A DNA stretch of 64,000 nt from Geodermatophilus saharensis (GCF_900188205.1 NZ_FZOH01000013.1:1-64000), one strand, 5' to 3'. Shown: positions 9,112 through 16,943, counted from the stretch's first letter. Numbers and translations are program-made. Notes: generated from the letters alone by a model not told the origin.

Positions 9112-9172
9112 TGAAGGGCCCCCTCGCCCCCCACCGCTCGCGAGCTCGCGGCCGGCCCCTGCGAGGGGGCCG
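9112..9172 (+). repeat. Post-stop hairpin repeat, copy A
   Basis: Perfect 11-bp inverted arms (9117-9127 and 9161-9171) enclose a second perfect 12-bp palindrome (9139-9150). It starts 5 nt after the acyl-CoA dehydrogenase stop. The CCCCCTCGCCCCCCACCGCT core is shared exactly with copy B at 38836. Probable transcription terminator belonging to a dispersed family. Confidence 0.75.
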
Positions 9173-9292
9173 CGCGGCGGCAACTGCTCACTCGGCCGAG
9201 CGAGCCGCCGCTCCCCGGCTGCACCTGCCGCACCGCCGCGCCGAAGCCCTGCGGGAGACGGGCGGGACCGCCGCCCGCGGTGGGGAGGTGCG

Positions 9293-9988
9293 GTGGCCGC
9301 GCAGTCGGTGCTCGTCGTGGAGGACACCGCGGAGATCCGCGAGCTCGTCGTCACGGTGCTCACCCGCGCCGGACTGGACGTGCGCGCCGTCGGGTCGGCT
9401 GCCGAGTGCCTGGCCGAGGTGCGCCGGTCGGCGCCGGACCTGGTCGTGCTCGACCTCGGACTGCCCGACGGCGACGGCACCGAGGTCTGCCGGCAGCTGC
9501 GCGTCGAGAGCGGCTGCTACGTCCTCATGCTCACCGCGCGCGCCGAGGAGGTCGACCTGCTCGTCGGCCTCGCCGTCGGCGCGGACGGGTACATGGCCAA
9601 GCCGTTCTCCCCGCGGGAGCTCGTCGCCCGCGTGCAGGCCATGCTGCGCCGGCCGCGGACCGTCCCCGCCGCGACGGCGCCGGACACGGCCCCCGTCCGG
9701 CTGGCCGACCTCGAGATCGACGAGGACAGCCGCGAGGTGCGCGTCGACGGCGCGGTCGTGGACCTGACCCGCACCGAGTTCGACCTGCTCGCGGCGCTGG
9801 CGTCCCGGCCGGGCCGGGTGCTGCAGCGGGAGACGCTGCTGCGCGAGGTGTGGCGCACCGAGTGGGCCGGCAGCCTGCGCCTGGTGGAGGCACACATGTC
9901 CAACCTGCGCCGCAAGCTGCAGGCCGCGGGCCTGGCCGAGGCGCAGATCCGCACCGTCCGCGGGGTGGGCTACCGGCTGGTGGCCTGA
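9293..9988 (+). CDS. OmpR/PhoB-type response regulator
   Basis: A 231-residue DNA-binding regulator. Receiver domain: acidic pair E10/D11, phospho-acceptor D54 in VVLDLGLPDGDG, switch Thr in MLTAR and Lys in MAKPFSPREL. The C-terminal winged helix (about residues 130-231) has the typical DLTRTEFDLLAALA and a VRGVGYRL end. GTG at 9293 is preceded by GGGGAGGTGCG. It lies tail to tail with an Hpt-like gene, overlapping it by 19 bp, and the kinase lies beyond that. The three genes probably form one signalling unit although they are not in one operon. Confidence 0.93.
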   Translation: MAAQSVLVVEDTAEIRELVVTVLTRAGLDVRAVGSAAECLAEVRRSAPDLVVLDLGLPDGDGTEVCRQLRVESGCYVLMLTARAEEVDLLVGLAVGADGYMAKPFSPRELVARVQAMLRRPRTVPAATAPDTAPVRLADLEIDEDSREVRVDGAVVDLTRTEFDLLAALASRPGRVLQRETLLREVWRTEWAGSLRLVEAHMSNLRRKLQAAGLAEAQIRTVRGVGYRLVA

Positions 9989-10410
9989 CCCCCGCGGGGC
10001 GCCGGCACGGTCCCGGCGGTCTCGGTCAGTTCGGCGACCAGTGCGTGCGCGACGACGCCGCGGCGGGCCTGCCGGGCGATCGCCCCGGACAGCCGCGCGA
10101 CGGCGGGGTCGCCGAGCTGCCCGCTGCTGCCGGCCAGCGCGGTGGCGCCGTCGGCCAGGGCCGCGGCGTCCCCGGCGCGGGCGGCCCGGCCGATGGCGGC
10201 CAGCCGTCCCGGCAGGGCGTCGGCGTGCGCCGCGCGCAGCCGCTCGACGACGGCGGGGTCGACGACGGCGGGGTCGACCGCGGCGGGGTCGGAGGGGACG
10301 GCGGGCGCCGCCGCGGCGCGGTCCTCGAGGAAGGCCAGCAGGCGGGCGGGCAGGTCGCCGTCGGTCACGAGGGTCGTCCGTCGCTGCGGGGTGCGGTCCG
10401 CCGTGCTCAC
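9970..10410 (-). CDS. Hpt-domain-like protein lacking the phospho-histidine
   Basis: A 146-residue protein from GTG 10410; a second GTG at 10368 would remove 14 residues. Residues about 55-125 look like a histidine phosphotransfer four-helix bundle: DALPGRLAAIGRAARAGDAAAL, then the motif that is normally AHTLKGSS. Here it reads ATALAGSS (residues 89-96), so the phospho-acceptor His is Thr90 and the conserved Lys is Ala93. A tandem DPAAV/DPAVV repeat (15-bp units) precedes the domain. It lies 71 bp downstream of the kinase in the same direction. It probably binds kinase or receiver domains without relaying phosphate. The fold assignment is by motif only. Confidence 0.6.
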   Translation of the reverse strand: MSTADRTPQRRTTLVTDGDLPARLLAFLEDRAAAAPAVPSDPAAVDPAVVDPAVVERLRAAHADALPGRLAAIGRAARAGDAAALADGATALAGSSGQLGDPAVARLSGAIARQARRGVVAHALVAELTETAGTVPAPRGGQATSR

Positions 10411-10481
10411 GCGGGGAGCCTGCCAGCGGGCCCGCAGCGCCTCCGCGCGACCCCCGCACGATCGGCGCAAGACCGGTGTGC

Positions 10482-11657
10482 TCAGCGGGGCAGGACCAGG
10501 GTGGCCGTGGTGCCGCGGCCCTCGGTGCTGACCAGCTCCAGGCGGCCGCCGTGCGCGGTGGCGATGGCGCGGGTGATCGCCAGGCCGAGGCCCGCGCCGG
10601 GCACCGACCGGCGCACGTTCGACCCGCGGGTGAACCGGGTGCCCAGCCCCGCCTGCTCGGCGGCCGGGACACCGACGCCGGTGTCGGCGACCGACACCCG
10701 GACCTCGTCCGGGGCGGCAACGACGGTGAGGTCCACCCGCCCGCCGCGGGGGGTGAACTTGACCGCGTTGGAGACCAGGTTGTCCAGCGCCTGGCCCAGC
10801 CGGACGGCGTCACCGGGCACCACCGGGCCGCCCGCGGGCACCCGCGCGGCGAGGGTCACGCCGGCGGCCGCCGCGGTGACCCGCGCGGACTCCTCGGCGG
10901 CGTGCACGAGGGTCCCGAGGTCGGCCTCGCCCGGCACGAGCGGGAACCGGCCGGCCTCCACCTGGGCGGTGAAGAGCAGGTCGCCGACCAGCCGTTCCAG
11001 CCGGGCGGCGTTGCGGGCGACGACGTCGAGGTACCGGCGGGTGTCCGCGCCCAGCGCCGGGTCGTCGAGGACGAGCTCGAGGTAGCCGAGCACCGACGAC
11101 AGCGGGGTGCGCAGCTCGTGGCTGACCAGCGCGACGAACTGGTCCTTGAGCCGCTCGGCCTCGCGCACCCCGGTCACGTCGGTGCCGACGAAGGTCCACC
11201 CGCCGGGGCCGCCGTCGTCGGCGCGCGGGGTGACCGCCACCGACACCGTGCGGCGGGTGCCGTCGGCGGCGACGTAGGTCCAGTCGCGGACGTCGCTGCC
11301 GCGCTCGGCGGCGGTGGCCACCAGCGCGGCCAGGCCGCGGCCGGCGAGCTCGGCGGGGTCGTGGAAGTCGGTGACCCGGTGGCGGCGGACGACGTCGGCG
11401 CGGGGGAGGCCCAGCAGCCGCTCGGCGCCGGGGTTCCACACCCGGACGACGCCGTCGGAGTCGGTGCCGACGACCGACTGCTCGGTGATGGCGTCGACGA
11501 CGCCGGTCATCGTGGCGGCGCGGGCGCGCAGCATCCGGGCGGCGACGGCGAGCTCCTCGCCGCGGTCGTCGACCAGCGCGGCCAGCGCCGACCGCTCGGC
11601 CTCCAGCTCGGCCACCCGCGCGCGCAGCGCGGCGAGCTCGGCCCCGGTCCCGGTCAC
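10482..11657 (-). CDS. Soluble PAS-domain sensor histidine kinase
   Basis: 391 residues with no membrane segment: an N-terminal coiled coil (about 1-45, heptad Leu/Ala/Glu), a PAS domain (about 52-165), a HisKA dimerisation domain with the phospho-acceptor H180 in FVALVSHELRTP, and an HATPase domain with N box (DNLVSNAVKFTP), G1 (ADTGVGV) and G2 (GAGLGLAI). All catalytic motifs are intact. It should autophosphorylate in response to a cytoplasmic signal sensed by PAS, perhaps redox, light or a ligand; no cofactor Cys/His signature is obvious. The likely partner is the OmpR-type regulator at 9293. Confidence 0.93.
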   Translation of the reverse strand: MTGTGAELAALRARVAELEAERSALAALVDDRGEELAVAARMLRARAATMTGVVDAITEQSVVGTDSDGVVRVWNPGAERLLGLPRADVVRRHRVTDFHDPAELAGRGLAALVATAAERGSDVRDWTYVAADGTRRTVSVAVTPRADDGGPGGWTFVGTDVTGVREAERLKDQFVALVSHELRTPLSSVLGYLELVLDDPALGADTRRYLDVVARNAARLERLVGDLLFTAQVEAGRFPLVPGEADLGTLVHAAEESARVTAAAAGVTLAARVPAGGPVVPGDAVRLGQALDNLVSNAVKFTPRGGRVDLTVVAAPDEVRVSVADTGVGVPAAEQAGLGTRFTRGSNVRRSVPGAGLGLAITRAIATAHGGRLELVSTEGRGTTATLVLPR

Positions 11658-11740
11658 GGGGGAGAGGTCGGCCCGGCCGGGGTGCCGCTGCAGCCGGGGC
11701 GGGGCCGGGTCACCCGGGCAGGGGAGGGCCCGGACACAGC

Positions 11741-11772
11741 AGCGCCCCGCCGGGTGGACCCGGCGGGGCGCT
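11741..11772 (-). terminator. Stem-loop terminator after the DUF3618 gene
   Basis: A perfect 14-bp GC stem with a 4-nt loop (TGGA on the plus strand), 19 bp past the stop of the leftward gene that ends at 11792. No clear U-tract follows, as is common in high-GC actinobacteria. Confidence 0.6.
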
Positions 11773-11791
11773 GGTGCGGTGCGGGGTGCTG

Positions 11792-12526
11792 TCAGGAGCT
11801 GGAGGTCTGGCTCTGCACGGACTCGCGGGACTGCTGGGCCTGGCCCTGCACGTCCTGCGCGGCCGACTGGCCCTCCTGCTTGACCGTCTGGGCGGCGTCC
11901 TGGGCGGTGCCCTTGACCTCCTGGACGGCCTCCTGGGCGGCCGGCTTCAGCTGCTCGCCGACCTCCTGGGCGGCCTGCTTGGCCGGGGCCAGCAGCTCGT
12001 CCTTGTGCTCGCGGAGGGCGGACTCGGCCTGCTGGGCCAGCTGCTGCTCCCTCTGCGTGGCCGGCAGCAGGCTGGAGACCAGCCAGCCGACGCCGAAGGC
12101 GATGAGGCCGGCCGCGAGGGGGTTCCCCTGCGTCTGGCGGATCACCGCGTCGGGGGCCTGCTGCACGGCCGAGGCCGCCTGAGAGGCGGCGTCCTGCACG
12201 GTGCCGGCCGCGTTGGAGGCGGCGCCCTGCACGGAGCCGGCCACGTTGGAGGCCGTCCCCTGCACCGAGCCGGCCACGTTGGAGGCCGTGCCCTGCACCG
12301 AGCCGAGCGCGTTCTGAGCGGTGCCGCGCGTCGAGGACCGGGTGTCGTGGGCCGAGCCCATGACCTTGTCCTTGACGTTGGCGAAGCGGCCCTTGGCCGC
12401 GCTCATCCGCCGGTCGACGACGCGGGCCGGGTTGACCTTCTCGTTGAGGGCGTCGACGTCGTAGCTGAGCTCGCGCCGCGTCTCCTCGATCTGCCGCCGG
12501 ATGGCGTCCGGGTCACTGCTGGTCAT
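11792..12526 (-). CDS. DUF3618 protein with LEA-like 11-residue repeats
   Basis: 244 residues from ATG 12526. The N-terminal DUF3618 region (IRRQIEETRRELSYDVDALNEKVNP) is followed by five 11-residue repeats (about residues 65-120) of the form NVAGSVQGTAS, then one hydrophobic segment (NPLAAGLIAFGVGWLVSSLLP). A C-terminal Gln/Ala/Lys helix again has an 11-residue period (KGTAQDAAQTV, KQEGQSAAQDV). Eleven-mers with this A/T/Q/K pattern are the hallmark of group 3 LEA proteins, which protect membranes and proteins during drying. Last gene of a three-gene leftward operon, with the terminator just downstream. The desiccation role is inference. Confidence 0.85.
   Translation of the reverse strand: MTSSDPDAIRRQIEETRRELSYDVDALNEKVNPARVVDRRMSAAKGRFANVKDKVMGSAHDTRSSTRGTAQNALGSVQGTASNVAGSVQGTASNVAGSVQGAASNAAGTVQDAASQAASAVQQAPDAVIRQTQGNPLAAGLIAFGVGWLVSSLLPATQREQQLAQQAESALREHKDELLAPAKQAAQEVGEQLKPAAQEAVQEVKGTAQDAAQTVKQEGQSAAQDVQGQAQQSRESVQSQTSSS
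12168..12332 (-). repeat. Tandem 33-bp coding repeats (five units)
   Basis: Five consecutive 33-bp units inside the DUF3618 gene; the two central ones (12234-12266 and 12267-12299) differ at a single base and the outer ones are degenerate. They encode 11-residue units. The near identity of the central pair suggests recent duplication, so copy number may vary between strains. Confidence 0.8.
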
Positions 12527-12564
12527 GTCTGCTCCAGAGAGGTGTGGGGGCCGTGGGCCCGGGG

Positions 12565-13161
12565 TCAGTGGGGCTTCAGGGCGCCGGGGACCTGCTGGAG
12601 CGTGTCCACGGTCCGTTCGGGCTTGGGGTTGACCTGCCGGAACTTCTTGCGGCCCATCGAGAACGCGACCGCGCCGATGATCGCCCAGAGGACCGCGACG
12701 ATGAGGGCCGACCAGCTGTGGCCGACCAGGTGGGACAGGGCCCACCACAGCGCGATGCTGAGGAAGATCACGGTCATCAGCCCGGCCAGGCCCGCGGCGC
12801 CGAACATGCCCGCGCCCTGCCCGGCCTTCTTGGCCTCGACCTGCAGCTCGGCCTTGGCCAGCGCGAGCTCCTGGCGCATGAGCACCGAGAGGTCCGTGGT
12901 GACCTCGCTGATGAGCTGCCCGACCGAGACGCCCTCGACGTCGGGCCGGCCGGCCTCGGTGGTCGGGGTGCCCAGGTTGCCGGCGTGGGCGCCCGTCGAG
13001 GCGCCGTAGGACTCGTCGGCGTAGGACTGCTCGCCGTAGGCGCTGCTGCCGGCCTGACCCTGGTCGTACGTGGGCGGGACGGCGTAGTTGGCCGGCGGGG
13101 GCTCCGGCGGGTAGCCGGACTGGCCGCCCACCGGCGTGGCGCCGGAGTAGGGAGAGGACAT
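12565..13161 (-). CDS. Holin-like membrane protein (phage holin family/DUF1469)
   Basis: 198 residues. A Pro/Tyr/Ser-rich cytoplasmic N terminus (about 1-75) precedes VSVGQLISEVTTDLSVLMRQ, the helix typical of the actinobacterial DUF1469 family, then two hydrophobic segments (about 125-145 and 150-170) and a basic tail. Despite the family name these chromosomal proteins are not lysis genes; they accompany DUF3618 proteins in many actinobacteria, as here. It starts 3 bp after the stop of the upstream gene and ends 38 bp before the DUF3618 start, so all three should be cotranscribed. Confidence 0.82.
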   Translation of the reverse strand: MSSPYSGATPVGGQSGYPPEPPPANYAVPPTYDQGQAGSSAYGEQSYADESYGASTGAHAGNLGTPTTEAGRPDVEGVSVGQLISEVTTDLSVLMRQELALAKAELQVEAKKAGQGAGMFGAAGLAGLMTVIFLSIALWWALSHLVGHSWSALIVAVLWAIIGAVAFSMGRKKFRQVNPKPERTVDTLQQVPGALKPH

Positions 13162-13164
13162 GGC

Positions 13165-14034
13165 TCAGACCCCCGTGCCCGGGCGGCGGGTGGGGTCGTC
13201 CCAGCCCGCGGGAGTGGTCGGCGGGACGACGCCGCCGGCCGGCGGGGTGGTGCCGTACGGCGGGGGCGGCAGCGGCGTGCCGGTGGTCCCGGTCTCGCCG
13301 TAGCCACCCGACGTGGTCGTCTCGTAGGTGGTGGTCGTCTCGTAGGACGGCGTCGACTCGTAGCCCGAGGTCGTCTCGTAGCCGGAGTAGGACGGCGTGG
13401 TGTCGACGAAGTTGCCGGTGCCCTGGGTCGTCCCCGTGTAGTGCCGGCCCGACGACGAGCTGGTGTCGGAGTGCGCGGCCTTGACGCCGCTGGTCAGCCG
13501 GCCCGCGAGGACACCGGCGAGTGCGGCGCCGAGCAGGAAGGAGCCGGGGCGGCGACGGGCGAAGCTGCGGACGTCCTCGAGCAGGTCGCCCGGCTCGCGG
13601 TTCTGCAGCATGCGGGCGAACTCCTCGACCCGGCCGGCGCCCTGCTGCAGCAGGTCACGGGCGGGGCCGGGGGCCGGGGCGTTGCCCTCGACCATGCCGC
13701 GCAGCTGCTCGGCGAGGCTCGCCAGGCTCTGCCCGGCCTTCTGCTGCTGGGAGACGACCTGCTGACGCACCTGGGTGCGGCCCTGCTGGACGAGGCCCTG
13801 GGCCTGCTGCTGTGCCTCGGCGACGACCGTCTTCGCCTGGTCGGCGGCGGTCGAGGCGACCTGGCTGCCGGCCTGCTTGGCCGTCTGCCCGACGTTGCGC
13901 GCCTCGTCCTTGGCCACGTCGGTGGTGGAGGGCGAGCCGGTGGTGGTCGTGGTCGAGGTCGTACTCGTGTCCCCGTAGCCGGTCGCACCCGAGGAGGGCG
14001 GCGGCGGGAGGGGGGCGTCGATGGAGTGGGTCAT
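13165..14034 (-). CDS. Gln-rich coiled-coil protein with Tyr/Thr-rich tail
   Basis: 289 residues from ATG 14034, which has AGGAGG 6 nt upstream. A low-complexity Ser/Thr N terminus is followed by a long Gln/Ala helix (about 45-145; QTAKQAGSQVASTAADQ and similar). A hydrophobic patch GSFLLGAALAGVLAGRL lies near residue 178. The tail holds repeated YETT/GYES units and a Pro-rich end (about 195-289). This is the first gene of the stress operon. The helix resembles those of DUF3618-linked proteins. No enzyme motif. Probably a membrane-associated structural protein; function unknown. Confidence 0.75.
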   Translation of the reverse strand: MTHSIDAPLPPPPSSGATGYGDTSTTSTTTTTGSPSTTDVAKDEARNVGQTAKQAGSQVASTAADQAKTVVAEAQQQAQGLVQQGRTQVRQQVVSQQQKAGQSLASLAEQLRGMVEGNAPAPGPARDLLQQGAGRVEEFARMLQNREPGDLLEDVRSFARRRPGSFLLGAALAGVLAGRLTSGVKAAHSDTSSSSGRHYTGTTQGTGNFVDTTPSYSGYETTSGYESTPSYETTTTYETTTSGGYGETGTTGTPLPPPPYGTTPPAGGVVPPTTPAGWDDPTRRPGTGV

Positions 14035-14068
14035 CGTTCCTCCTGAGTGGATCTCGGTCGGCGTCCTG

Positions 14069-14093
14069 CTACCCCGGAATGGATCACGCACAC
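14069..14093 (-). promoter_or_regulatory. Candidate general-stress sigma promoter for the DUF3618 operon
   Basis: Reading leftward, GTGT (14093-14090), a 15-nt spacer and GGGTAG (14074-14069) resemble the sigma-B/F consensus GTTT-N15-17-GGGTAT. It lies 35-59 bp upstream of the operon's start codon, and the -35 end overlaps a palindromic site. Confidence 0.35.
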
Positions 14094-14127
14094 ATCACCG
14101 GGCGACGGCCGTCGCCGGATCGTGTGC
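14088..14127. promoter_or_regulatory. Nested palindrome, candidate operator
   Basis: A perfect 16-bp palindrome (14101-14116, GGCGACGG CCGTCGCC) is flanked by an outer inverted pair GCACAC/GTGTGC (14088-14093 and 14122-14127). It sits directly upstream of the candidate stress promoter. With the IdeR-like box at 14313 it is the main feature of the 311-bp gene-free stretch 14035-14345. Confidence 0.45.
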
Positions 14128-14312
14128 AGGTCGATCGGGGTCGGCACCGGGGGCGGTGCCGGCCCGTGAGTCGTGGGGAAGGGTGGTCGGGCGCCGTCCG
14201 GGGGAGCGGCGCGCGCCCGATGACGGCGCCGGGGAGGGCGTCGTTCCCGCAGGCCAGGGGCTACCCGGACGGAGCGGTCCGGAAACGGCGCCGACCTGCG
14301 GTGCACCGGAGG

Positions 14313-14331
14313 TAAGGTGAGCCTTCCCTGT
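14313..14331. promoter_or_regulatory. IdeR/DtxR-like iron box upstream of the siderophore-interacting protein
   Basis: TAAGGTGAGCCTTCCCTGT matches about 13-14 of 19 positions of the consensus TTAGGTTAGSCTAACCTAA. It lies 15 bp before the GTG of the siderophore-interacting protein, where an iron-loaded repressor would block transcription. Confidence 0.5.
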
Positions 14332-14345
14332 CCTGAGGAGGGCCT

Positions 14346-15188
14346 GTGGCCGACCCGACCCCGCGCCGCCGGCGCACGCCGCGCACCGGCACCGTGATGA
14401 GCACCACCCGGCCGACGCCGCACCTCGTCCGCGTCGTCCTGGGCGGCGACGGGCTGGCCGGCTTCGCGCCCGAGCACACCGACTCCTACGTCAAGCTGCT
14501 GTTCCCGCCGCCGGGGGCGCCCTACACCGCGCCCTTCGACCTCGACGAGGTGCAGGAGCGGCTGCCCCGCGAGCAGTGGCCCTCGACCCGCACGTACACC
14601 GTGCGCTCCTGGGACGCCGCGGTCGGCGAGCTGACCATCGACTTCGTCGTCCACGGCGACGAGGGCGTGGCCGGACCGTGGGCGCTGGCCGCCCGCCCCG
14701 GGGACACGCTGCAGATGTTCGGGCCCGGCGGCGCGTACACGCCTGCGGCCGACGCCGCCTGGCACCTGCTCGCCGGCGACGAGACGGCGCTGCCGGCGAT
14801 CACCGCCGCGCTCGCGGCGCTGCCCGCCGACGCCCGCGCGGAGGTCTTCGTGGAGGTGGCCGGGCCGCAGGAGCAGCAGCCCCTGCCCGGCGGCCCCGGG
14901 GTCCGGGTCACCTGGGTGCGCCGCGGCCGCGCGCCGGGCGTCGCCCTGGTCGCCGCCGTCCTCGGGGCCGACCTGCCCGAGGGCGACGTGCAGGTGTTCG
15001 TGCACGGCGAGGCCGGCGCGGTGCGCGAGCTGCGCCGGTTCGTGCGCTCCGGGCTCGGCGTCCCGCGGGAGCGGATGTCGGTGTCGGGCTACTGGCGGCT
15101 GGGCAGCACCGAGGACCGCTGGCAGGCCGAGAAGCGGGAGTGGAACGCCGCCGTCGAGGCGGAGGAGGCCGGCCTGGGCGTCGCCTGA
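14346..15188 (+). CDS. Siderophore-interacting protein (FAD-dependent ferric reductase)
   Basis: 280 residues of the SIP/ViuB family, which reduces ferric siderophores in the cytosol so that iron is released. The FAD-binding beta-barrel includes RTYTVRSWD (near residue 80; the RxYT flavin motif). The NAD(P)-binding half holds GDETALPAI and ends with the family motif VSGYWRLGSTEDRWQAEKREW. GTG at 14346 has GAGGAG 7 nt upstream. An IdeR-like box just upstream predicts induction under low iron. It lies alone, facing the enoyl-CoA hydratase across a 44-bp gap in which the two stop regions can pair (TGACCCCC/GGGGGGTCA). Confidence 0.92.
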   Translation: MADPTPRRRRTPRTGTVMSTTRPTPHLVRVVLGGDGLAGFAPEHTDSYVKLLFPPPGAPYTAPFDLDEVQERLPREQWPSTRTYTVRSWDAAVGELTIDFVVHGDEGVAGPWALAARPGDTLQMFGPGGAYTPAADAAWHLLAGDETALPAITAALAALPADARAEVFVEVAGPQEQQPLPGGPGVRVTWVRRGRAPGVALVAAVLGADLPEGDVQVFVHGEAGAVRELRRFVRSGLGVPRERMSVSGYWRLGSTEDRWQAEKREWNAAVEAEEAGLGVA

Positions 15189-15232
15189 CCCCCGCGAGGT
15201 CCCTTCGTGGCGCTGTCGGCACCGTCGGGGGG

Positions 15233-16018
15233 TCAGCCGCGCCAGGGGAACCGGGGTGCGCGGCGCTCGGCGAAGGCGGCGACGCCCTCGGCGAGCTCGC
15301 CGGCGGCCGCGGTCTCCCGGTACCAGCGCCCGGCCAGCTCCTCGGCCCGGTCGTCGTCGCCGTCGTCCAGCGCGGCGGTGATCTCCTTGGCCGCCCGCTG
15401 GGTCAGCGCCGAGCGGCCGGCCAGCACCTCGGCGAACCGCCGCACCTCACCGGCCAGGTCGCCGGCCGGCAGCAGCCGGTCGACCAGCCCGGTGCGCAGC
15501 GCGGTCGCGGCGTCGACCAGCTCGCCGGAGTAGAGCAGGTAGCGCGCCGTCGCCGGCCCGACCAGCCGGACGAGCTGGCGGGTCGACGTCGGGGTGAAGA
15601 CGATGCCCACCTTCGCCGGGGTGACGCCGAAGACGCCGGTCGGGTCGGTGAAGCGCAGGTCGCAGCAGGTGGCCAGCTCCACGCCGCCGCCGATGCAGTG
15701 CCCGCGGATCATCGCGATGGTCGGCTTGGGGAAGTCGCGCAGCGCGGCCTGGGCGGCGAGGTTGGCCTCCCGCACGGCCGCCATCGGGTCGCCGGCGTCG
15801 GGGCCGCCGAGCAGGTCGGCGATGTCGGCCCCGGCGCAGAAGCTCGGCCCCGCGCCGGTGACCACGAGCACCCGCACCGCGGGGTCGTCGGCCAGCTCGG
15901 CGAGGATCCCCGGCAGCGCCGCCCACATCTGCGCGGTGAGCGCGTTGCGCTTCTCCGGGCGGTCGATGACCAGGGAGGCGACGGCGCCGTCGCGGCCGGT
16001 CCGGAGGTCCCCGGTCAC
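15233..16018 (-). CDS. Enoyl-CoA hydratase/isomerase family protein
   Basis: 261 residues of the crotonase fold. The oxyanion-hole segments FCAGADI (near residue 62) and GHCIGGGVELA (near 108) are present. The two Glu residues typical of true hydratases are not obvious: the segment that usually carries the second one reads GVFGVTPAKVGI. It may therefore be an isomerase, hydrolase or decarboxylase-type member. GTG start at 16018, 4 bp after the metallopeptidase stop; last gene of the leftward group that begins with the formate/nitrite transporter. Confidence 0.82.
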   Translation of the reverse strand: MTGDLRTGRDGAVASLVIDRPEKRNALTAQMWAALPGILAELADDPAVRVLVVTGAGPSFCAGADIADLLGGPDAGDPMAAVREANLAAQAALRDFPKPTIAMIRGHCIGGGVELATCCDLRFTDPTGVFGVTPAKVGIVFTPTSTRQLVRLVGPATARYLLYSGELVDAATALRTGLVDRLLPAGDLAGEVRRFAEVLAGRSALTQRAAKEITAALDDGDDDRAEELAGRWYRETAAAGELAEGVAAFAERRAPRFPWRG

Positions 16019-16022
16019 CGGC

Positions 16023-16943
16023 TCAGCCGAGGTCGTCGGTGGCGAAGGTGTCGCACTGCGCCGGGTCGCCGGTCTCGTAGCCGGTGAGGAACCACCGCTG
16101 CCGCTGCTCGGAGGAGCCGTGGGTGAAGGTGTCCTGGTCCACCGAGCCCCCGCTGAGGTTCTCCTGGATGAAGTCGTCGCCGATGCGGGCGGCGGTGTCG
16201 AGCGCGCGGTCGATGTCGTCCTGGGTGATGTCGGCGATCAGCGGCGCGCCGGACTCGTCGGGCACCGTCTCGGCGTGGTTGGCCCACACTCCGGCGTAGC
16301 AGTCGGCCTGCAGCTCCAGCCGCACGGTGCCGCTGGTGGGGCCGGTCTCGCCGGGGGTCACCAGCCGGTTGGTGCCGAGCAGGTTCTGCACGTGGTGGCC
16401 GTACTCGTGGGCGAGCACGTAGGCGTTGGGGAACGCCCCGCCCTCGGCGCCGAACTGGGTGCGGAGGGTGTCGAAGAAGGTCAGGTCGATGTACACGAGC
16501 TGGTCGGCCGGGCAGTAGAACGGCCCCGAGCCGCTGGTGGCGCCGCCGCACTGCGTCTGCACCTGGCCGGAGAAGAAGACGGTGTCGGTGGCCACGTACT
16601 GCCCGCCGAGCGCCTGGGACCAGTAGTCCTGGATGGAGTCGATGTCGGCGACGACGGCGCACTCCACCGAGTCGTTGGCGTCGCCGCTGTCGTCGCAGGA
16701 CTGCTCGAGCGCGGTGTTGTCGGCCGTCTCGCCCTCGGCCAGGCCGCCGGAGAGCGCGCCGAGCCCGGCCCCGGCCCCGCTCCCGCCGCCCAGGACCTGG
16801 ACGAGCACGACGACGAGCAGGCCGACGATCCCGAGCCCGCCGCCGCCGACGGCGAGCCCCCGTCCGCCGCCGAGCCCGCCGCCCCGGCCGCGCCGGTCCT
16901 GGACCGACGACGTGTCGAGCCGCCCGCCCTCCCTGTACCGCAT
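16023..16943 (-). CDS. Neutral zinc metallopeptidase, membrane anchored (YpfJ family)
   Basis: 306 residues from ATG 16943. A Gly/Arg-rich cytoplasmic start (RYREGGRLDTSSVQDRRG) and one transmembrane segment (about 38-55) precede an extracytoplasmic domain with the zincin motif HEYGHH (near residue 177) and a downstream third ligand in ELQADCYAGVW. The C-terminal HGSSEQRQRWF is characteristic of the YpfJ family (PF04228). Several Cys (CGGA, YCPA, DCYAG, QCD) could form disulfides outside the cell. Substrate unknown. Its start is 74 bp downstream of the HerA-like ATPase gene. Confidence 0.88.
   Translation of the reverse strand: MRYREGGRLDTSSVQDRRGRGGGLGGGRGLAVGGGGLGIVGLLVVVLVQVLGGGSGAGAGLGALSGGLAEGETADNTALEQSCDDSGDANDSVECAVVADIDSIQDYWSQALGGQYVATDTVFFSGQVQTQCGGATSGSGPFYCPADQLVYIDLTFFDTLRTQFGAEGGAFPNAYVLAHEYGHHVQNLLGTNRLVTPGETGPTSGTVRLELQADCYAGVWANHAETVPDESGAPLIADITQDDIDRALDTAARIGDDFIQENLSGGSVDQDTFTHGSSEQRQRWFLTGYETGDPAQCDTFATDDLG

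Noticed and set aside
12168-12332. A CRISPR-like array
   Set aside because: The 33-bp units are directly adjacent without spacers and lie in frame in a protein gene.
12565-13161. Prophage remnant suggested by the holin-like protein
   Set aside because: No endolysin, structural or integrase gene is nearby; this family is chromosomal and accompanies DUF3618 proteins.
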